DNA of 64,000 nucleotides from Lasiosphaeris hirsuta. Lineage: Eukaryota; Ascomycota; Sordariomycetes; Sordariales; Lasiosphaeriaceae. The notes below the pieces were generated by a model. The model saw only the letters and a program-made list of their open reading frames with translations. It was not told where the DNA came from and did not search any database. The position numbers and the translations under genes were made by a program. The DNA lies in contig JAUKUA010000007.1 of NCBI GenBank assembly GCA_030549175.1, positions 4,340,001 through 4,404,000 on the forward strand, written 5' to 3'. Numbering within the stretch: the stretch's first letter is position 1; the number at the start of each line of letters is the position of its first letter. Shown piece by piece: positions 21,671 through 33,834 of this stretch.

Positions 21671-23318
21671 TCAGTACACATACCGGAACCCCAGCGCCCT
21701 CCTATCCACATCCGCATCAGCCGTGACACCCGCCTCGGCATTAGCCGCATCTTCTCTTTCGGCCTTCTCGAGCTTCTTATTCTCCCACTTGTGGATGTAC
21801 CGCAACGCAATGGCCAGCGAGCCGACGAGGAGGCAAACGACGGCATTGGTGCTTCCGCCGGGGACGTACTGCGGCGCCGTCGACGACGGGTACATGTAGG
21901 AGCCGTAGATGCTCGCCGTGTTGCCAAACATGTTGGCGATGGCGAGCGATGCCGACCGCTTGACCGTCGGCCGGGGGAACGAGTTGGCGATCCAGGCGAG
22001 GAGGATTTGGTCTGATGGGGCGTCAGCAAGATGTTGGGAAACAATAGTCCCAAGGAGGACAGGTGACTTACACGCCGAAACAGCCCCCATGGGCATCAGG
22101 AACATGGCAAAGAATCGGGCGGGCAGGGCGGTAGAACCCGTGGCGATGGCGTTGCCTGTTGCCGAGAGAAGCATGAGGCAGAAGATGTGGATCGAGCGGT
22201 CTCTCGTTTTGGCCGAGGTAAACGTCACGCAGACGGAGATGAGAAAGGTGGCAAACCAGACCGGCACGGTAAGCCATAGGGTCTCGATCTTGCCGTAGCC
22301 CAGGGTCTGGACGATGCTCGGGAAGAAGTACTGGAACGTCTGGCTGAGCAGGCTGAGATGCTGCAGCAGAACGAACAGATACAGCCGGTAGTCGGTGAGG
22401 GCGAGCTTGAGGCCGGCCAGGAGGCCCTTGGCCTTGGCCTCGTCGGCCTCGTTGATGTCGGCCAGCAGACGCCACGACGCAAAGGCGCGCTCCTCCTCGC
22501 TCAGCCAGGTGGTGGTTCTGGGGTAGTCGGGCAGGACGAAGACGGCGATCATGGCGACGAATATAGTGATGACGCCTTCCTGTTCCCGGTCAGCATCAAC
22601 CCCCCCCCCCCCCCCCCCTCTCTCACCGTCACAAAAACGGAAGCAAACTCACAATGATAAACAGCCACCTCCACCCCGCAATCCCCTGCGCGCCCTCCAT
22701 GTTCCCGAGCACCGCCGCGCCGATAATGCCGCCAAACATATTCGCCAGCGCATTGCCCGAGTAAAAGTACGACATCCTCCGCGTCAGCTCGGCGCGCGTA
22801 TACCACGAGCTCATCAGAAACACGGCGCCAGGAAAGAAGGGCGCTTCAACAAACCCCAGAAAAAACCGCACGGCGACGAGCTGCCCCAGGCTGTGCGTGG
22901 CGGCGTTGCACGCCGAGACGCCGCCCCACAGGGCCATGGCGGCCGTCAGGTAGCGCGACGGGCGCAGGCGCGTGATGAGCAGGTTGGACGGCAGCTGCAT
23001 GAGCAGGTAGCCGACGAAGAAGATGGACGTGGCCAGGTTGAAGTCGGTGTTGGTCATGCCCAGGTCCTTCTCGAGCGTGCCCTGGCGCGCCTGCGCGAGG
23101 TTGGACCGGTCCAGGAAGTTGAGCAGGTACATGACGATGAGGAACGGGAGGAGGTGCAGGTCGATCTTCCGGAGGAGTTTCTTGGTGGTCTGATCGCGCC
23201 ATGCCGCGTCTTGAGATTCAAAGTGCAGGACGTGCTCATCTGGCTTGGTGGTGGGAGGGGATGATGTCTGCTCGAGCGTCGTCGCTGAGGGGGTGATGGC
23301 GTCTTTTTTTTCTTCCAT
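21671..23318 (-). CDS. MFS transporter, allantoate permease (Dal5) type
   Basis: Predicted 12-helix plasma-membrane symporter of the anion:cation symporter family; family substrates include allantoate, nicotinate-type acids and vitamins. Three exons: 22653-23318, 22072-22579, 21671-22011, giving 504 residues in phase. Marks: cytosolic N-terminus, then LLPFLIVMYLLNFLDRSNLAQAR in helix 1 with the usual DR, LLMQLPSNLLITRLRPSRYL, FFLGFVEAPFFPGAVFLMSSW, and in the second half LLAWIANSFPRPTVKRSAS. The C-terminus is a charged cytosolic tail. Intron 1 (22580-22652) contains an unbroken C/G run of about 20 bases. The start is the first ATG before the charged tail. The second MFS gene 1.8 kb away is the same family but clearly different in sequence. 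Confidence 0.95.
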
Positions 23319-25085
23319 TGTGCTTGCGGGGGTGGGGGTTGTCGGTCTTATGTCGAAGAGTTGTGTTGAGAGAGATGGAGATGTGAAAGCTAAATGAGTG
23401 GAGGGGGGTGGTGATTGGACTAGTAGTCTTGTAAGCCAGGATGTACAAGCACCAGGCCTCTCCAAAGCAGGACACCCAACATCACACCCTCGAACGAGTC
23501 GGGAGACGTCGGTTTTATGCAGGTTTTGGGTAGTTGAGTGATCCCTCCGTCCTGGTGTCCGAACCCCCGGATCACAGTATCCATGCCCCAGGTTCATCGC
23601 CGCGGTGCCATGTGCCACATACGCCAATGGCCATGGCAAAATCGCTGATCGCTACCCTTCCCCGCCCCCCTCACCCCAAGTTCCAAATTCCACGCATGAG
23701 TGTGCCTCTCGTCCGCAACCCCGGATTCGCCCCGGGTCCCCATCGCAATGCAACCGTCTGCAAGATAGACGACTGGCCGCTCCGGTGGAGCGGGTCACCA
23801 TCTTCCCTGACATAATAAAAGATATATCTAATAGAACTGCTCGAGTTTTGTTCCTGAATCCGCCGTGATTCTACCTTGTGCGGATTTCTGTATCCTGTAT
23901 CTTCTAACTGATCTCGTCAGTGATTACTTACCCCAACCTAGTTAAGTGTACCTTTGAATTAGTGATTGCGGTGAACAACTGCCGATGAGTGTTGGGAATA
24001 ATCGCCATGGCCAAGCCCGAGCTAGGCCCCTAACTGCACACCACCACGTACAAACGCCCTAAAATGTGTAATTGTAAAGTCTGGGCAGCCACCGCCGCAT
24101 TAGGTGTCTTAACCATCCGCCCGGGAGTGCACTGATATTCCCTAGTATTTCTTAGTATCCCTCGCTATTTGCCCGGCGCCTGTATTGAGGGGTCCCTGTC
24201 TCGACCAGTCCCCGTCGCGCGCACCACTCCACTCCAATCACCACAATTACGGCAGTTATTCCTCCGATGCAAGTGTGGAATTATGGTTATTTTCTTTCCG
24301 ACACCAAAACCGAGGCTACCAAACCGATGTGTACATCGGCTTGGAAAATGAATCAAAGGGAATGTTAACCCTAACCCTTCCTACGTGGGCTACAAGGTGC
24401 CTATTCATGTGCCCTGGACGCCTAAGTATCTTAGATACGCACTCTCTAGGCATATATATTTACTCACTAGGTGAGCTACAAAGTGGCTGACGGAACTTGA
24501 AATCCTCGTGTGACACTCCGGGGAAAAATATCGTGCCAAGACCCCGGGCACTACATTCTTATAGCCCTCAAGAGAGGGTGATCCAACTTGGTCATTCTTT
24601 GTTATGTACCTACCCTAGTTACTTGATCGGACTTTGGTAATTCTAGCAGACGTGTTTCATTACTAGGATTCCAAGAATAAGATCCCAAGTCACCGCTCAT
24701 GTCCCCATACCCCCAAGCCCACAACGAATCGCAAACAAAAAAACACGCCTTGCTCTTGTCTTGGGATCCCCGTTGCGTGCTAACGCCCCCCCCCCCCCGA
24801 AACGACGGTGGCGTTGAGAGGCGGCCTTGGAAGTTGGCACGGAAGCAAGCCACCAACGATACCGCCCGCGTCAAAGGTTTTCCTGTTGACGTTCGTTGCA
24901 TGTCGAGCACCCAAAACTTCCGCACTCAAATTCAGGGTTAAGACTCTGGCAACTCGGCCTATCAACCATTACATTTTCGGGCCTATCATGACATTGAGCA
25001 CCGAATAAGTGACCCGTCTTCAACCCCACACATTTTGCCAACATGAACCTGACACGCTTTTTATTACAAAGACGGGAGATACCCC
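23319..25085. other. Intergenic region between two MFS genes
   Basis: About 1.8 kb. The first part is the promoter side of the upstream MFS gene. The rest has no convincing ORF, tRNA or repeat. A run of 13 C lies near 24787-24799. Confidence 0.5.
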
Positions 25086-26742
25086 CTAGGTGTAGTAATG
25101 GAAGCGCGGATGGCGATAGCCCAAGTTCTGGGCCTCCTCCTCCGTCAGGCCCTCCAGACGATGATCCCTCTTGCCAGCAGCCCTGACACGGTTCTCGTAC
25201 ATGCAGTAGAAGATGCCAAAGACGGAAAGGCAGAAGACGGCGGCCTGTCCGGCGAGGTTGATCGTGTGGCCGATGTAGTACTTGGGGGCGTCGAAGGGTT
25301 GGTATGTCCATCTGCGGGCTGTCAGTGATGAAAGGGGAGGAGGAGAGGAAGGAGGAGGACGTACGTCGCCACGATACCTCCCATGGTACCCAGCATTACG
25401 ACGTAGCCGCTTGTCACGGCGCGGACCGACGGGCCTGCCGAGTCTTGGGGATGTCAGCTTCACCGTCAACTCATGGGCCGGGGTTGCAAAGACTCACTGT
25501 TGAGGGCCCAGCTAAGAAAGCCGGGACCGCCGGGGAAGGCGCCGATGGTGACAAAGAAGACGCCCATGTAGCGGATATTCGGATTGTCGACCCAGCGCAG
25601 AATGGCAAAGCCCGTCAAGGCAATGAGCGAGAAGACGGCGAGGTAGATACCGCGCTGCTTGGTCTTGTCACTGACATAGGCAATGGCCACAGCCACGGCA
25701 CAGGCGGCGACATAGGGCGGCACCGAGTACAGCTGGGCCTTGGTGCTGCTCCAGCCGAGATCGGCGAGGATGGTGGGCAGGAAGACAGACAGACCCTGGA
25801 CGGTGATGTTGATGAGGAAGAAACACATGGCGCACGTGTAATTGTGGATGCAGAAGACGGCACGCTTCACATCGGCCCACGTCACCTTATCATCGGGGCT
25901 GGCGCGGTGTTCGCGCAGGAGACGCTCGGTGGCGATGCGGCGCTCGCGCTCGTTGAGGAACCAGGCGTCTTTGGGAGCGGTGGGCATCCAGATGGGGGCG
26001 GCGAGACCGATGATGATGGTGATCAGACCCTCAAAGAAGAAGATGTTGCGCCACGTGTGGATGCGCATCGACGCGACGCCCCAGGCGGGAATGAGGGAGA
26101 GACCGGTGGCCAGCAGACCGCCAAAGGCACCGGCGATGGACGCGGCCGACACGTAGATGCCGATGCGGAACAGCAGCTCATTGCGCTTGTAGAAGCAGCT
26201 GAGGAAGAAGGCCATACCCGGCATGGCGCCACCCTCGAAAACACCCAGGATAGAACGCGCACCCATCAGCCCCTCAAACGTCGTCACAAAGGCGGTGCAC
26301 ATGGACACGAAGCCAAAGCCGAAGACGAGCAGCGGCAGGTAGTAGCGCGCTCCAATGTGCTTGAGCAGCACATTGCTGGGCACTTCGACGAGGAGGTAGA
26401 TGATGTAGAAGATGGAGGCGGCCCAGCTGAAGCGCGTGCCGTACAGATCCAGGTCGACCGCCATGCCCTGGATGCGTGCGTTGCCAATGTTGATGCGGTC
26501 GAGGAAGCACAGCATGTACAGCAGCGTCACTAGCGGCACACAGTGCCAGTCAATCTTGCGCCGGATGGCCGTCTCCTCCTCCTCGGTCCAGTCAAAGTCG
26601 GCCAGGCTGTCTTCGGAGCCCGAGGCGGCGCCCTTGACGGCCGTGATGGCCTCATTCTCGAGCTGCTTGACTGCGGGGCTTAGTTTTCTTCACATTGACT
26701 TTTGGGACAGGTAAACTCACCAGTTTCCTTTTCGGGATCCAT
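25086..26742 (-). CDS. MFS transporter, Dal5/anion:cation symporter family
   Basis: Second MFS protein, 499 residues from four exons: 26721-26742 (only 22 bases, MDPEKET), 25498-26670, 25365-25443, 25086-25311; introns are 50-54 bases and phases agree. Marks: acidic N-terminus, VTLLYMLCFLDRINIGNARIQG in helix 1, SAASIFYIIYLLVEVPSNVLL, GVFEGGAMPGMAFFLSCFYKR, and GGPGFLSWALN spliced to NSAGPSVRAVTSGYVVMLG. The long tail has PKYYIGHTINL and ends RHPRFHYYT. Predicted plasma-membrane uptake of an organic anion or vitamin; substrate not inferable. The mini first exon is supported by the reading frame and by the acidic stretch it joins. Confidence 0.95.
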
Positions 26743-27408
26743 CTTGGCGGGTTTGAGCGTGCAAGGCGGAGAAAAGGGGGATCACGACCAGATCATGAAG
26801 TTAAAAAGGCGGACCGTGGTGGGAAGCGGTGGGGTTGTCGGGGGGTTGGGGGAGAAAGGTCTCACTTCGTCCTACTACCTGACTGGGGGGGGGGGGAAGG
26901 TTCCATTTGGACCACACATTGGGGTGCTGCTACCCTGTCTTATAAGAATGCTGGGCGTGCCTTCTTCCAGAAAGGCCTGCGGCACGCACAAGCGACAAGG
27001 CCAATCCAACACCCGCTGGATGAAGCTGCCACCGGTTGAGAATAACCGGTGCGGCCATGCAGTCCGTCTATTCAGACGGTAGCACACACACCGTCGCCAC
27101 GCAATCTAGTGCTCTACCCTTTGGGAACGCACGAGACAAAAAGGCGCTGATCCTGCTGCGCCTGCCTTACACCACTACAGTCGCACTAGTAATAGATGCC
27201 CTATAGCTAGGTCTATTAGCCCAGGCCCAGGGTTAGCGTACCAGGGAAGGAGCCAGACGAGAAGGTTGCAACGACACGATGCTATACAATCTCTCTCTGC
27301 TCGGCAAATCGAGTCGGTTAGCGTTTTCGCGGGGAACCACGCCCGTTTCCACGCCAAGACGCGCGTGCCAAGTGCCAAGTCCCGATGCGCTAAGCCGCTT
27401 CTCACAGG
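26743..27408. other. Intergenic, no gene seen
   Basis: Promoter side of the MFS gene; a TTATAAGA-like element lies about 200 bases upstream of its ATG on the minus strand. Includes a G-run near 26886. No other feature recognised. Confidence 0.45.
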
Positions 27409-28329
27409 TCAGCAGCTGGGGGCGGCGCGGGGATTTGGGGGGGGGGGGGGGGGGGCTACAAGGGTATAAGTGCGGGGAATCCCTTTTTTGACTCTCTGAA
27501 GCAGGGAAAGAAGCCGTTGACGATTGGGAGTGAGTGACAAGAAAGGGCCGGGCTTAGATTTGAGTTCCAGACCAAGAGATGTGCGCTTGCTCAGTTCGAG
27601 ATTGACATCGCAACCCTGTTTCCATGATGGGTTTTGATGTAGCGTCGTGGCCAGATTTTTCTTCCTCAAAGTCAAGTCAAGTTGGGGAAAGTAGTCAAGA
27701 AAGCAAACACCGGCACCCGTGGAACTCCTGTCATTTAGGAATAATAGGATAGCCAGTGCTGTCCCAATCAGCTGGGCCGCTTCATATATCTCGCTCCCGC
27801 CTTTCTGCGGCCTATCCGTCCACTCTGTCGCCCATCTCTGGCAAAACGGACGAGCCAACGGTGCTATCGGCCCTTCAGCATCGGCACTCAGAGTTTCTCG
27901 TAGTCGCAAATGTTTCAACCAGCCAACCCGATAAAACATCATGTCGCGATCTGCAATACGACCATGCGCCCGCGCAAGACCATTCGTCTCCATTTTCGGC
28001 CGACACGTCGAACAACAGGAAGCAATAATGTGTTGGTTCTCGGTGCAGATATGGTAGATTGGGGGGACGAGTATGGCTGATGAGGCCCCCTGCGGCTTGA
28101 CGCCCGCCATGGTGTTTTCCGCCATCCCAATCAGCCTGTGGCCATTTTCCCATATTGGTATCTGGGCCTCTGGCCAGCCATCGCACTGGCGCTCGCACTG
28201 CACAATAACCCAAATGCACGGGGCATATATTGCTTCCCCTTCTCCCGCATGCATGAACGCCGGGCGTGGTGCAGCTGTGGCGAGGAACCAGGGGCCCTGC
28301 CATGTGGCCTCGGTGTCTGGCCAGATCAT
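27409..28329 (-). CDS. Hypothetical protein, probably the last exon of a larger gene
   Basis: Open frame of 306 codons from an ATG at 28329. The middle part looks like a real protein: DMMFYRVGWLKHLRLRETL, PIAPLARPFCQRWATEW, YEAAQLIGTALAILLFLND and TGAGVCFLDYFP, helices of the kind found in C-terminal regions of fungal regulators. The end is low complexity and runs over a 17-base G/C tract, so the real stop may be earlier or past a further intron. An acceptor at about 28323 would allow an upstream exon, but none fits without a stop. Family not recognised. Confidence 0.35.
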   Translation of the reverse strand: MIWPDTEATWQGPWFLATAAPRPAFMHAGEGEAIYAPCIWVIVQCERQCDGWPEAQIPIWENGHRLIGMAENTMAGVKPQGASSAILVPPIYHICTENQHIIASCCSTCRPKMETNGLARAHGRIADRDMMFYRVGWLKHLRLRETLSADAEGPIAPLARPFCQRWATEWTDRPQKGGSEIYEAAQLIGTALAILLFLNDRSSTGAGVCFLDYFPQLDLTLRKKNLATTLHQNPSWKQGCDVNLELSKRTSLGLELKSKPGPFLSLTPNRQRLLSLLQRVKKGIPRTYTLVAPPPPPPNPRAAPSC

Positions 28330-29897
28330 TGACCGGGTCGAGTCTCCTCCCCGGGTGAGCGCCCAGAAGAATGCCCGAGCGGCCAGCCTGACTTACTCCT
28401 AGCGCCAACATCTTGAGTACCATGTCTGTCATATTCATGGATAGGCTTTGAACCACAATTATCACTGGTAGCAGTTCAGTCACCTGGTTCAATCCCTAGG
28501 ATTCAAGAGCATTAAAGTGGCCCCGTCCCCTCCAGCTAACAACAAACCCGAGGGAGGCGCAAACAGGGGCACAGATTCAAGGCATCCAGCATCGGCAAAC
28601 CGAAATTGCCGTTTACGGGCTACTGTGCAAACTTGTCTTTCCAATGCCGGCTACCATCCGTAGTCCACCCAATTAGCCTCTGCCTAGGCTACCAGAAACA
28701 CAACAGGAGGACTTTAAGGTCGTTGTGCTCTGGTGCTAGCATGCATATCCTACGTAGCACGTGAGATACTACCTACACAACTGTTGGCTGGTTCCAATAC
28801 TTGTCGAGATTTTCGCTGTGCTAGTACTGCACTCCCCACTAGGGCTACGTGACGTGCGATAGTTGCAGCGGCCTCATTTAGCGTGCCTAGATCTGACATG
28901 GTATTATTCCTAATCACATCCATTTGGACGAGGCTCATTCGTACTAAGACTGCTAGTGGCGTGGGTTCGGTTAAGAACCGGCATGAAATAACACCTACTT
29001 AGTGCAATGATACCTTATATGAAGATGTATCTCATAAGGAATGGAATGGTTCGAGTCAACAGCTAACCGCAGCGTTAGAGGAGCCAGAAGTTGTTCGGTT
29101 CTTGTCAAAATCACCATACTTCAAAGCCACCCTCCCTCTCGACAGTCCGGACATACACCTCCTGTCATGGCGCGGCTCCTCCTCTTCAACAGCCCGGCCA
29201 CAGCCATCCGGCTTACTCTCGCTTTCGTGGTACGACAACTCCAGAGGCAGAAGCTTTCTACCAACGGGTGCGCAGCTTGGGAGAAAACACAAAACAGCTC
29301 CAGCTTCCTTGCCTTGGAAGTGGAGAACCAGCGCATCATGAACAAGATGCGCAAGATCCGCCTTATGGCCTTTATCCTTCTTGGCCACATCGTCATGGGT
29401 GGTTGGATGAGATGCCGGGAGGCGTGGTGGCTGATGCTTGGTGATGTTGAGGTTGTAAACAGTATTCCAAGGGCAAAATGGGGAATCTCCCTACCATGCG
29501 ATGGGTCGGTTAACAGGGATAGTAGTTTTAGTCGTGTGGTTAGATGCCTTCTGGAAGGTGCGATTTTCGGCTGTTGGTCAAGGGTGGGGAAAGCGGGAGT
29601 CGCCACCTGGCTTCCTCCAGGCAACCACCAGAGCTCGACCAGGTCATAATAGGGATATCATGACAGATAACTGCTGTTAAAGCCCGATTATTCTATTTGC
29701 ATATTCTCGCGAAATCGGAACCATCTCTTGCTCATGGCGTTCCAAAAGTGACCTGTAGCTGGAGCCCCGAAAAATCGCCCGAACCACAATCAGAACTACC
29801 CGCCACCACGACGCGATGTCAGAAGGAAGCACACCCCGTCGAGCGGGCTTTCTGGGGAGCATTGCGTCTTCTTGGAATTGCTGGTGGAGAGGTGTAG
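28330..29897. other. No assignable gene
   Basis: ORFs of 60-200 codons exist (for example plus 29041-29649), but none shows a family motif and the frames conflict. Some stretches, such as plus ARLLLFNSPATAIRLTLAFV, may be debris of a hypothetical protein. Confidence 0.4.
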
Positions 29898-30774
29898 GAA
29901 TTTCTTCCGCCAGATATACCTCGCAGGGAACGACTGCTCGATGTTGGTCCTGTTGTAAGGAGAAGTGCCATCTCGGATCAGGCCAACTCTCTCTTGTTTA
30001 CGCGCCTTCTTCTCGAAATACGCCAGCATATTTACTCATTCGTCCTACCGCCGGAGAAGCGAATCTGGGTGCGAGCGAGTCCTTATCCTTAGCCCGCGTT
30101 TTCAGCAAAGGGCCACACTCAATGCATCATTGACCACTTTACTTGCGTGGCGGCCCCATCGGACCTGGCGTGGCTGGACCGCAGGAAACCATCTGTATGC
30201 ACTTCTGAGAGATTCGCAGGCTTCCTCGACCAAGTCAGAGCTCATGGCACCCAACCACATATGGACATGCTGGCACTCGTGAAGACATGTCAGAGAATGT
30301 CAGCGTCCCTGAATTTCTTCCTCCACGGCAGATCTAACCGTAGGATCAGGTACCCCGAACTCTAAAACATATTTACTTTCTGTTTTGACAGTGTAGACAC
30401 GCTCAACAACTTCAACTATCTCTATTCAAGCCTCCCAGTACGCCACCTCCAAATCGCCCTGTACCCAAAAAAGCCTACCTTTATTCCTCTTGTTGCCAGA
30501 AGAGCAGGTCCGAATTGCGCAGTCCAGGATTATTTCTTCGTGGCAGCGAGAACTACGGGTGTTGGATGTCGCATGTCGTCGGATCCCGGGGTTGACGTCG
30601 TTGCTGGTGTCACTCCACCCTGTGCCTGTGTATTACGCACTCCAAACCCCCGGGAACATCATAGAGTCTCTAGAAGCCATCACGACGAAATCTACCGTTC
30701 GTGTCGACATTCTGGGCGCGACGAAGTGGAGACCTGCTCTTCATGGGGCAGGTGAAGAGGCTCTTCGGGATTAA
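29898..30774 (+). pseudogene. 2EXR/F-box-like protein, disrupted
   Basis: A frame opens with FLPPDIPRRERLLDV and continues to FTRLLLEIRQHIYSFVLPPE, the Leu/Pro/Glu-Ile-Arg pattern that begins the 2EXR and F-box-like domains of fungal proteins of unknown function. It then meets TAG at 30090-30092 where CAG is plausible and continues in the same frame through ASLNFFLHGRSNRR. A 45-base intron (about 30347-30391) joins SVDTLNNFNYLYSSLPVRHL. An A6 run at 30467-30472 seems to hold one extra base, since the frame then shifts to LLPEEQVRIAQSRI and RELRVLDVACRRIPG up to the stop. One stop and one frameshift suggest a pseudogene, although a homopolymer error could explain the second. Confidence 0.55.
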
Positions 30775-31444
30775 GACGTGCTGTAATATGAGACGAATCT
30801 AGGCTTATCCTTACCCAAATTACCGTTTTTGGCAGGTTACGTTGTAATATATGTTAACTTATAGCCACCACTGCCCTACAGGCGCCCTGTATTATAGGTG
30901 ACCCCCATTCAGCTCTGTTATCCACACCTCTATGGTGTTCTGGCCTCTGGCTAGAACCCCCTTCTTTCTGACAAGCCACTTGCTTGTTTAGGTCACTCGC
31001 TTATCAGGCATGTTATGGAAGCCGTGTAAAAGATGTATCTTATGTCTTTGCACGGAGTACCGGGGTGGCCCCTTTCTTTTAGCCTGAGCCTTTGTACCCT
31101 GGGCCTCTAACTTTTTAAGCTCAAGGTGGATATGCATATGCTGATTGGTGAAATGGGGTGATGGGGGTTGTGTGAGACATATGGTACATGCTGTTGCTCC
31201 TTCCTCTATTCTACCAATGGGCTGGCGTCCGTTGCCGCCAGACACTGTCGTTTCACTTTCAGCCATAGTCTAGCCTCGTCCAGTTGTACCTTCCCTCTCA
31301 CTACCCACGGCCGTTTTACTGTCAGCCGCAGTCCTGCCCCTTCCAGCTAAATTTTCCTTTCTCACCACTACCCACAGGCTCCAATCCTTTCTAAGACTAC
31401 TAATTGTATAGGCTATTACCACCACCATATGTTCAAGCTCCACA
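30775..31444. other. Intergenic with a diverged tandem duplication
   Basis: Two related stretches of about 60 bases lie in tandem near 31255-31385; both carry TCAGCC, CTTCCAG or CGTCCAG and CACTACCCAC in order. A minus ORF at 30988-31266 has a Lys-rich helix (ELKKLEAQGTKAQAKRKGPP) that might come from a transposase, but nothing else supports it. Confidence 0.4.
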
Positions 31445-32811
31445 ATGTCGTTAACCAGCATCGACGTCCAATCTATCCTGGCCGCACTCCGCGAGTCGCT
31501 TGAAAATGTATCAAGAGAGCGGAACAACGTGGAAATCAAGCGACACCTGATGGGTAAGGGATTTCCCGAGTCGTTGAGTAGGTTCATTGCCCTGAATGAA
31601 CTCTGCTATTAGACAGAAGAGGAGGTAGACGCCGTCTTTGACGCCTACTCGCCACGTCTGATGAAATCAAGGACCCAGAATTGAAGAGATTTACGCTCAA
31701 ACTCTCGACCGCCGAGTAAGCCGCTGGTGTTGGTCCTACCGACTACGTCAAGCCATCCCGGGCCGAGGTTACGTACTTAGCCGCGGTACTCGGCACGTTC
31801 TGCGTTAATCGAAAGGGCGAATTTTGTACTAACCCGCCCGAGGGATATGCCGTGCTGTCACACGTGTGGAAGTAGGGACTAGGGTCGGACGATCAGAACA
31901 GGGGCCTCTACAGGAGCCTAATCGAGTAGGTGTTTGACCGGGTCGCGCTATTGGGTATAAACTGGATCTGGATAGATAGCGTGGCTATCTCCGGCGGCGG
32001 ACAAGAGCTGGAGTTTGCCGAGGAAGAGCTGAAAGTGGAACTGATCAATGCGATGGCCGACATTTATCGGAAGGTACGCTAGGTCGTTGTCTTTGATGCC
32101 CTGGCGCTTCACCTCGCCTCGACCGATGCCGTCGACGTGGCCGTCATCTTGTGTTTTGGGAGTAAGTCCGTTCTCATTGTGATTTTACTTATGCGTGTAG
32201 GGAGAATAGAAACTAACGGTAGTAAGATAGGTATCGTATATATGGACGTATTAGGAAATCAAGTTTGCCACGGACGCCGTGGTAGTTACAGAGGCTGGCT
32301 TTATGAGATTTGCCGACATTGTTAATATGATTCGAAGTAAGGCGTATAGTGAGGTTAGAGAAGGATACCAGTCTAACAAAATAAGTCGGTTTCTGACTCT
32401 GTTTCGTATATATTTCCGGCTATAGCGTAATGACACGCTTGGCGTTACCTTGCCAGATATTACTATTAGATACGGCTACCGTAACGCCTTTAACAAGCTA
32501 GACTATGTACGGTCTGTCTTTCCCACGCTTGGACTCTAATAGCGATTTGGCGATACCCTAGACGAGGCGATAAGGAAGATTTTCGAGGCGTAGAAATATC
32601 ACGTAACGAGGCTAACCCTTTTCCACGGCCCTCTACGGGCTTCGTATCTGGGGTAGGTACAGGCCGTTTTCCCGGGGTTAGTAGACTCTAAGGTTACTAT
32701 ACCTAGGACTTAGAAGCTCCGTGGAATCGCTAACTAGTAACTTACTAGTAAGGTTAATAAGATTATGCTAAGTAAGCTTAGATATATGATTTTGGAGCTC
32801 GATAATAGCTA

Positions 32812-32816
32812 ATCTC
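32812..32816. repeat. Left target-site duplication of the LTR
   Basis: ATCTC directly before the TG that starts the LTR; identical to the five bases after its end. Confidence 0.75.
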
Positions 32817-33829
32817 TGTCACACTGGTAGACTCACCTAAGGTCAACAGGGTAGATCACCTCCTTGACCTGGGTCCACCGTGATAGCCACAACGGTAGCC
32901 ACATCGTGGCTTAACCTATGGGACACGAACACACCACACAATCAGGGCGTGACCAGGGACCCCTGGCCCACATAACCTCAACATCGTAGTCAAGGGCTAC
33001 ATTAGCCAGCCAAGAGACCCACATGATGTTTCAGCAGGACTTTCAATAACAGACCTCCTAGTTATCGCAGCGGTTCCAGTAAATAACCTGAACCCCGACG
33101 TTCTCCGGAGTCTAGCCTCAGTGATGACAGGTAGCTGTAGCCAAGCCCAACTGGGCCCCAAGAAGTCATGAAGGGAACCGTCGTCATTCGACGTAAGTAC
33201 CAAGAACGTGAAGGAACCTCCGCGGTCGTGGACACCACGCCGCCGGAGTTAGTACTAATACCGGCCGTGGACTATCAAAGAGAAGGTCAGCAACACTTGG
33301 CATGAACCCTGATTAGTACGACGCGAGAGACGAGCGGCTAAGGCCCCGGACCGGTAAAGTGGCTAAGGAAGGATCTTCATGTATCTTGGTACCTTTGTAT
33401 ATTGTACATAGCCTCTATAAAAGAGACGAGGGCCCTACGACGGATCCTCGAGAGGAAGAAGCTCCCCAGTCCTTTTTGGAAACAACCTAGAAAGATTATC
33501 AGCTGAACTTCAGTGAAGCTGAGGGGTAGTACAACATTGTGAACCCTTCTGTTCCTTATTGACTTGCAACTGCGAAGCATCATCTGCCATCTTCCTTGTG
33601 ATCGTTCCATCTCCCTGCATCTACCTTCTCCCTCACAACTACCAGGACTTTGGGTTACGAAAATCATCTCCCTCACTTCGTGTGAAAGCTCGGAGTCAGA
33701 CCAACACCATTGCCGGCCTAGAGTGGACGGTTGAGTTGATCTAGATCATAGCTCTGCAGTTCGGTCATACCGAAGGTGACACACCTTGTGATTGCCACAC
33801 CCCAGTCTCGGTGACTGGCCTGTGTCACA
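32817..33829 (+). mobile_element. Solo LTR of a retrotransposon, 1013 bp
   Basis: Begins TGTCACACTGG and ends CCTGTGTCACA, so it has the TG...CA ends of an LTR, and it is flanked by the perfect 5-bp duplication ATCTC. It carries a TATAAAA element in its middle followed by GAGACGAGGGCC, as expected for an LTR promoter and transcript start. It has no gag or pol coding and only one LTR copy in the window, so it is most simply a solo LTR left by recombination. Removing it with one copy of the duplication puts the HET pseudogene frame back in phase (LDNS joined to a Ser/Pro codon pair and on to NIEIFEETV), which independently supports both edges. The strand is inferred from the TATA position. Confidence 0.75.
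33416..33422 (+). promoter_or_regulatory. TATA box inside the LTR
   Basis: TATAAAA preceded by CTC and followed by GAGACGAG, about 600 bases into the LTR; this is the likely U3 core promoter of the parent element. Confidence 0.5.
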
Positions 33830-33834
33830 ATCTC
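33830..33834. repeat. Right target-site duplication of the LTR
   Basis: ATCTC directly after the CA that ends the LTR. Confidence 0.75.

Noticed and set aside
22551..23264. 237-codon plus-strand ORF
   Set aside because: Antisense of the first MFS gene and crosses its poly-C intron; highly repetitive charged composition.
25304..26533. 409-codon plus-strand ORF
   Set aside because: Antisense shadow of the second MFS gene; Asp/Gly/His-rich with no protein features.
28440..28510. GGTTCAATCCC, like a tRNA T arm
   Set aside because: No matching acceptor, D or anticodon arms at the right distance.
30988..31266. Possible transposase C-terminus on the minus strand
   Set aside because: Only a short Lys-rich helix; no catalytic motif, terminal repeats or target duplication.
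32137..32325. Short ORF at the HET core
   Set aside because: An out-of-frame opening caused by the decay of the HET pseudogene.
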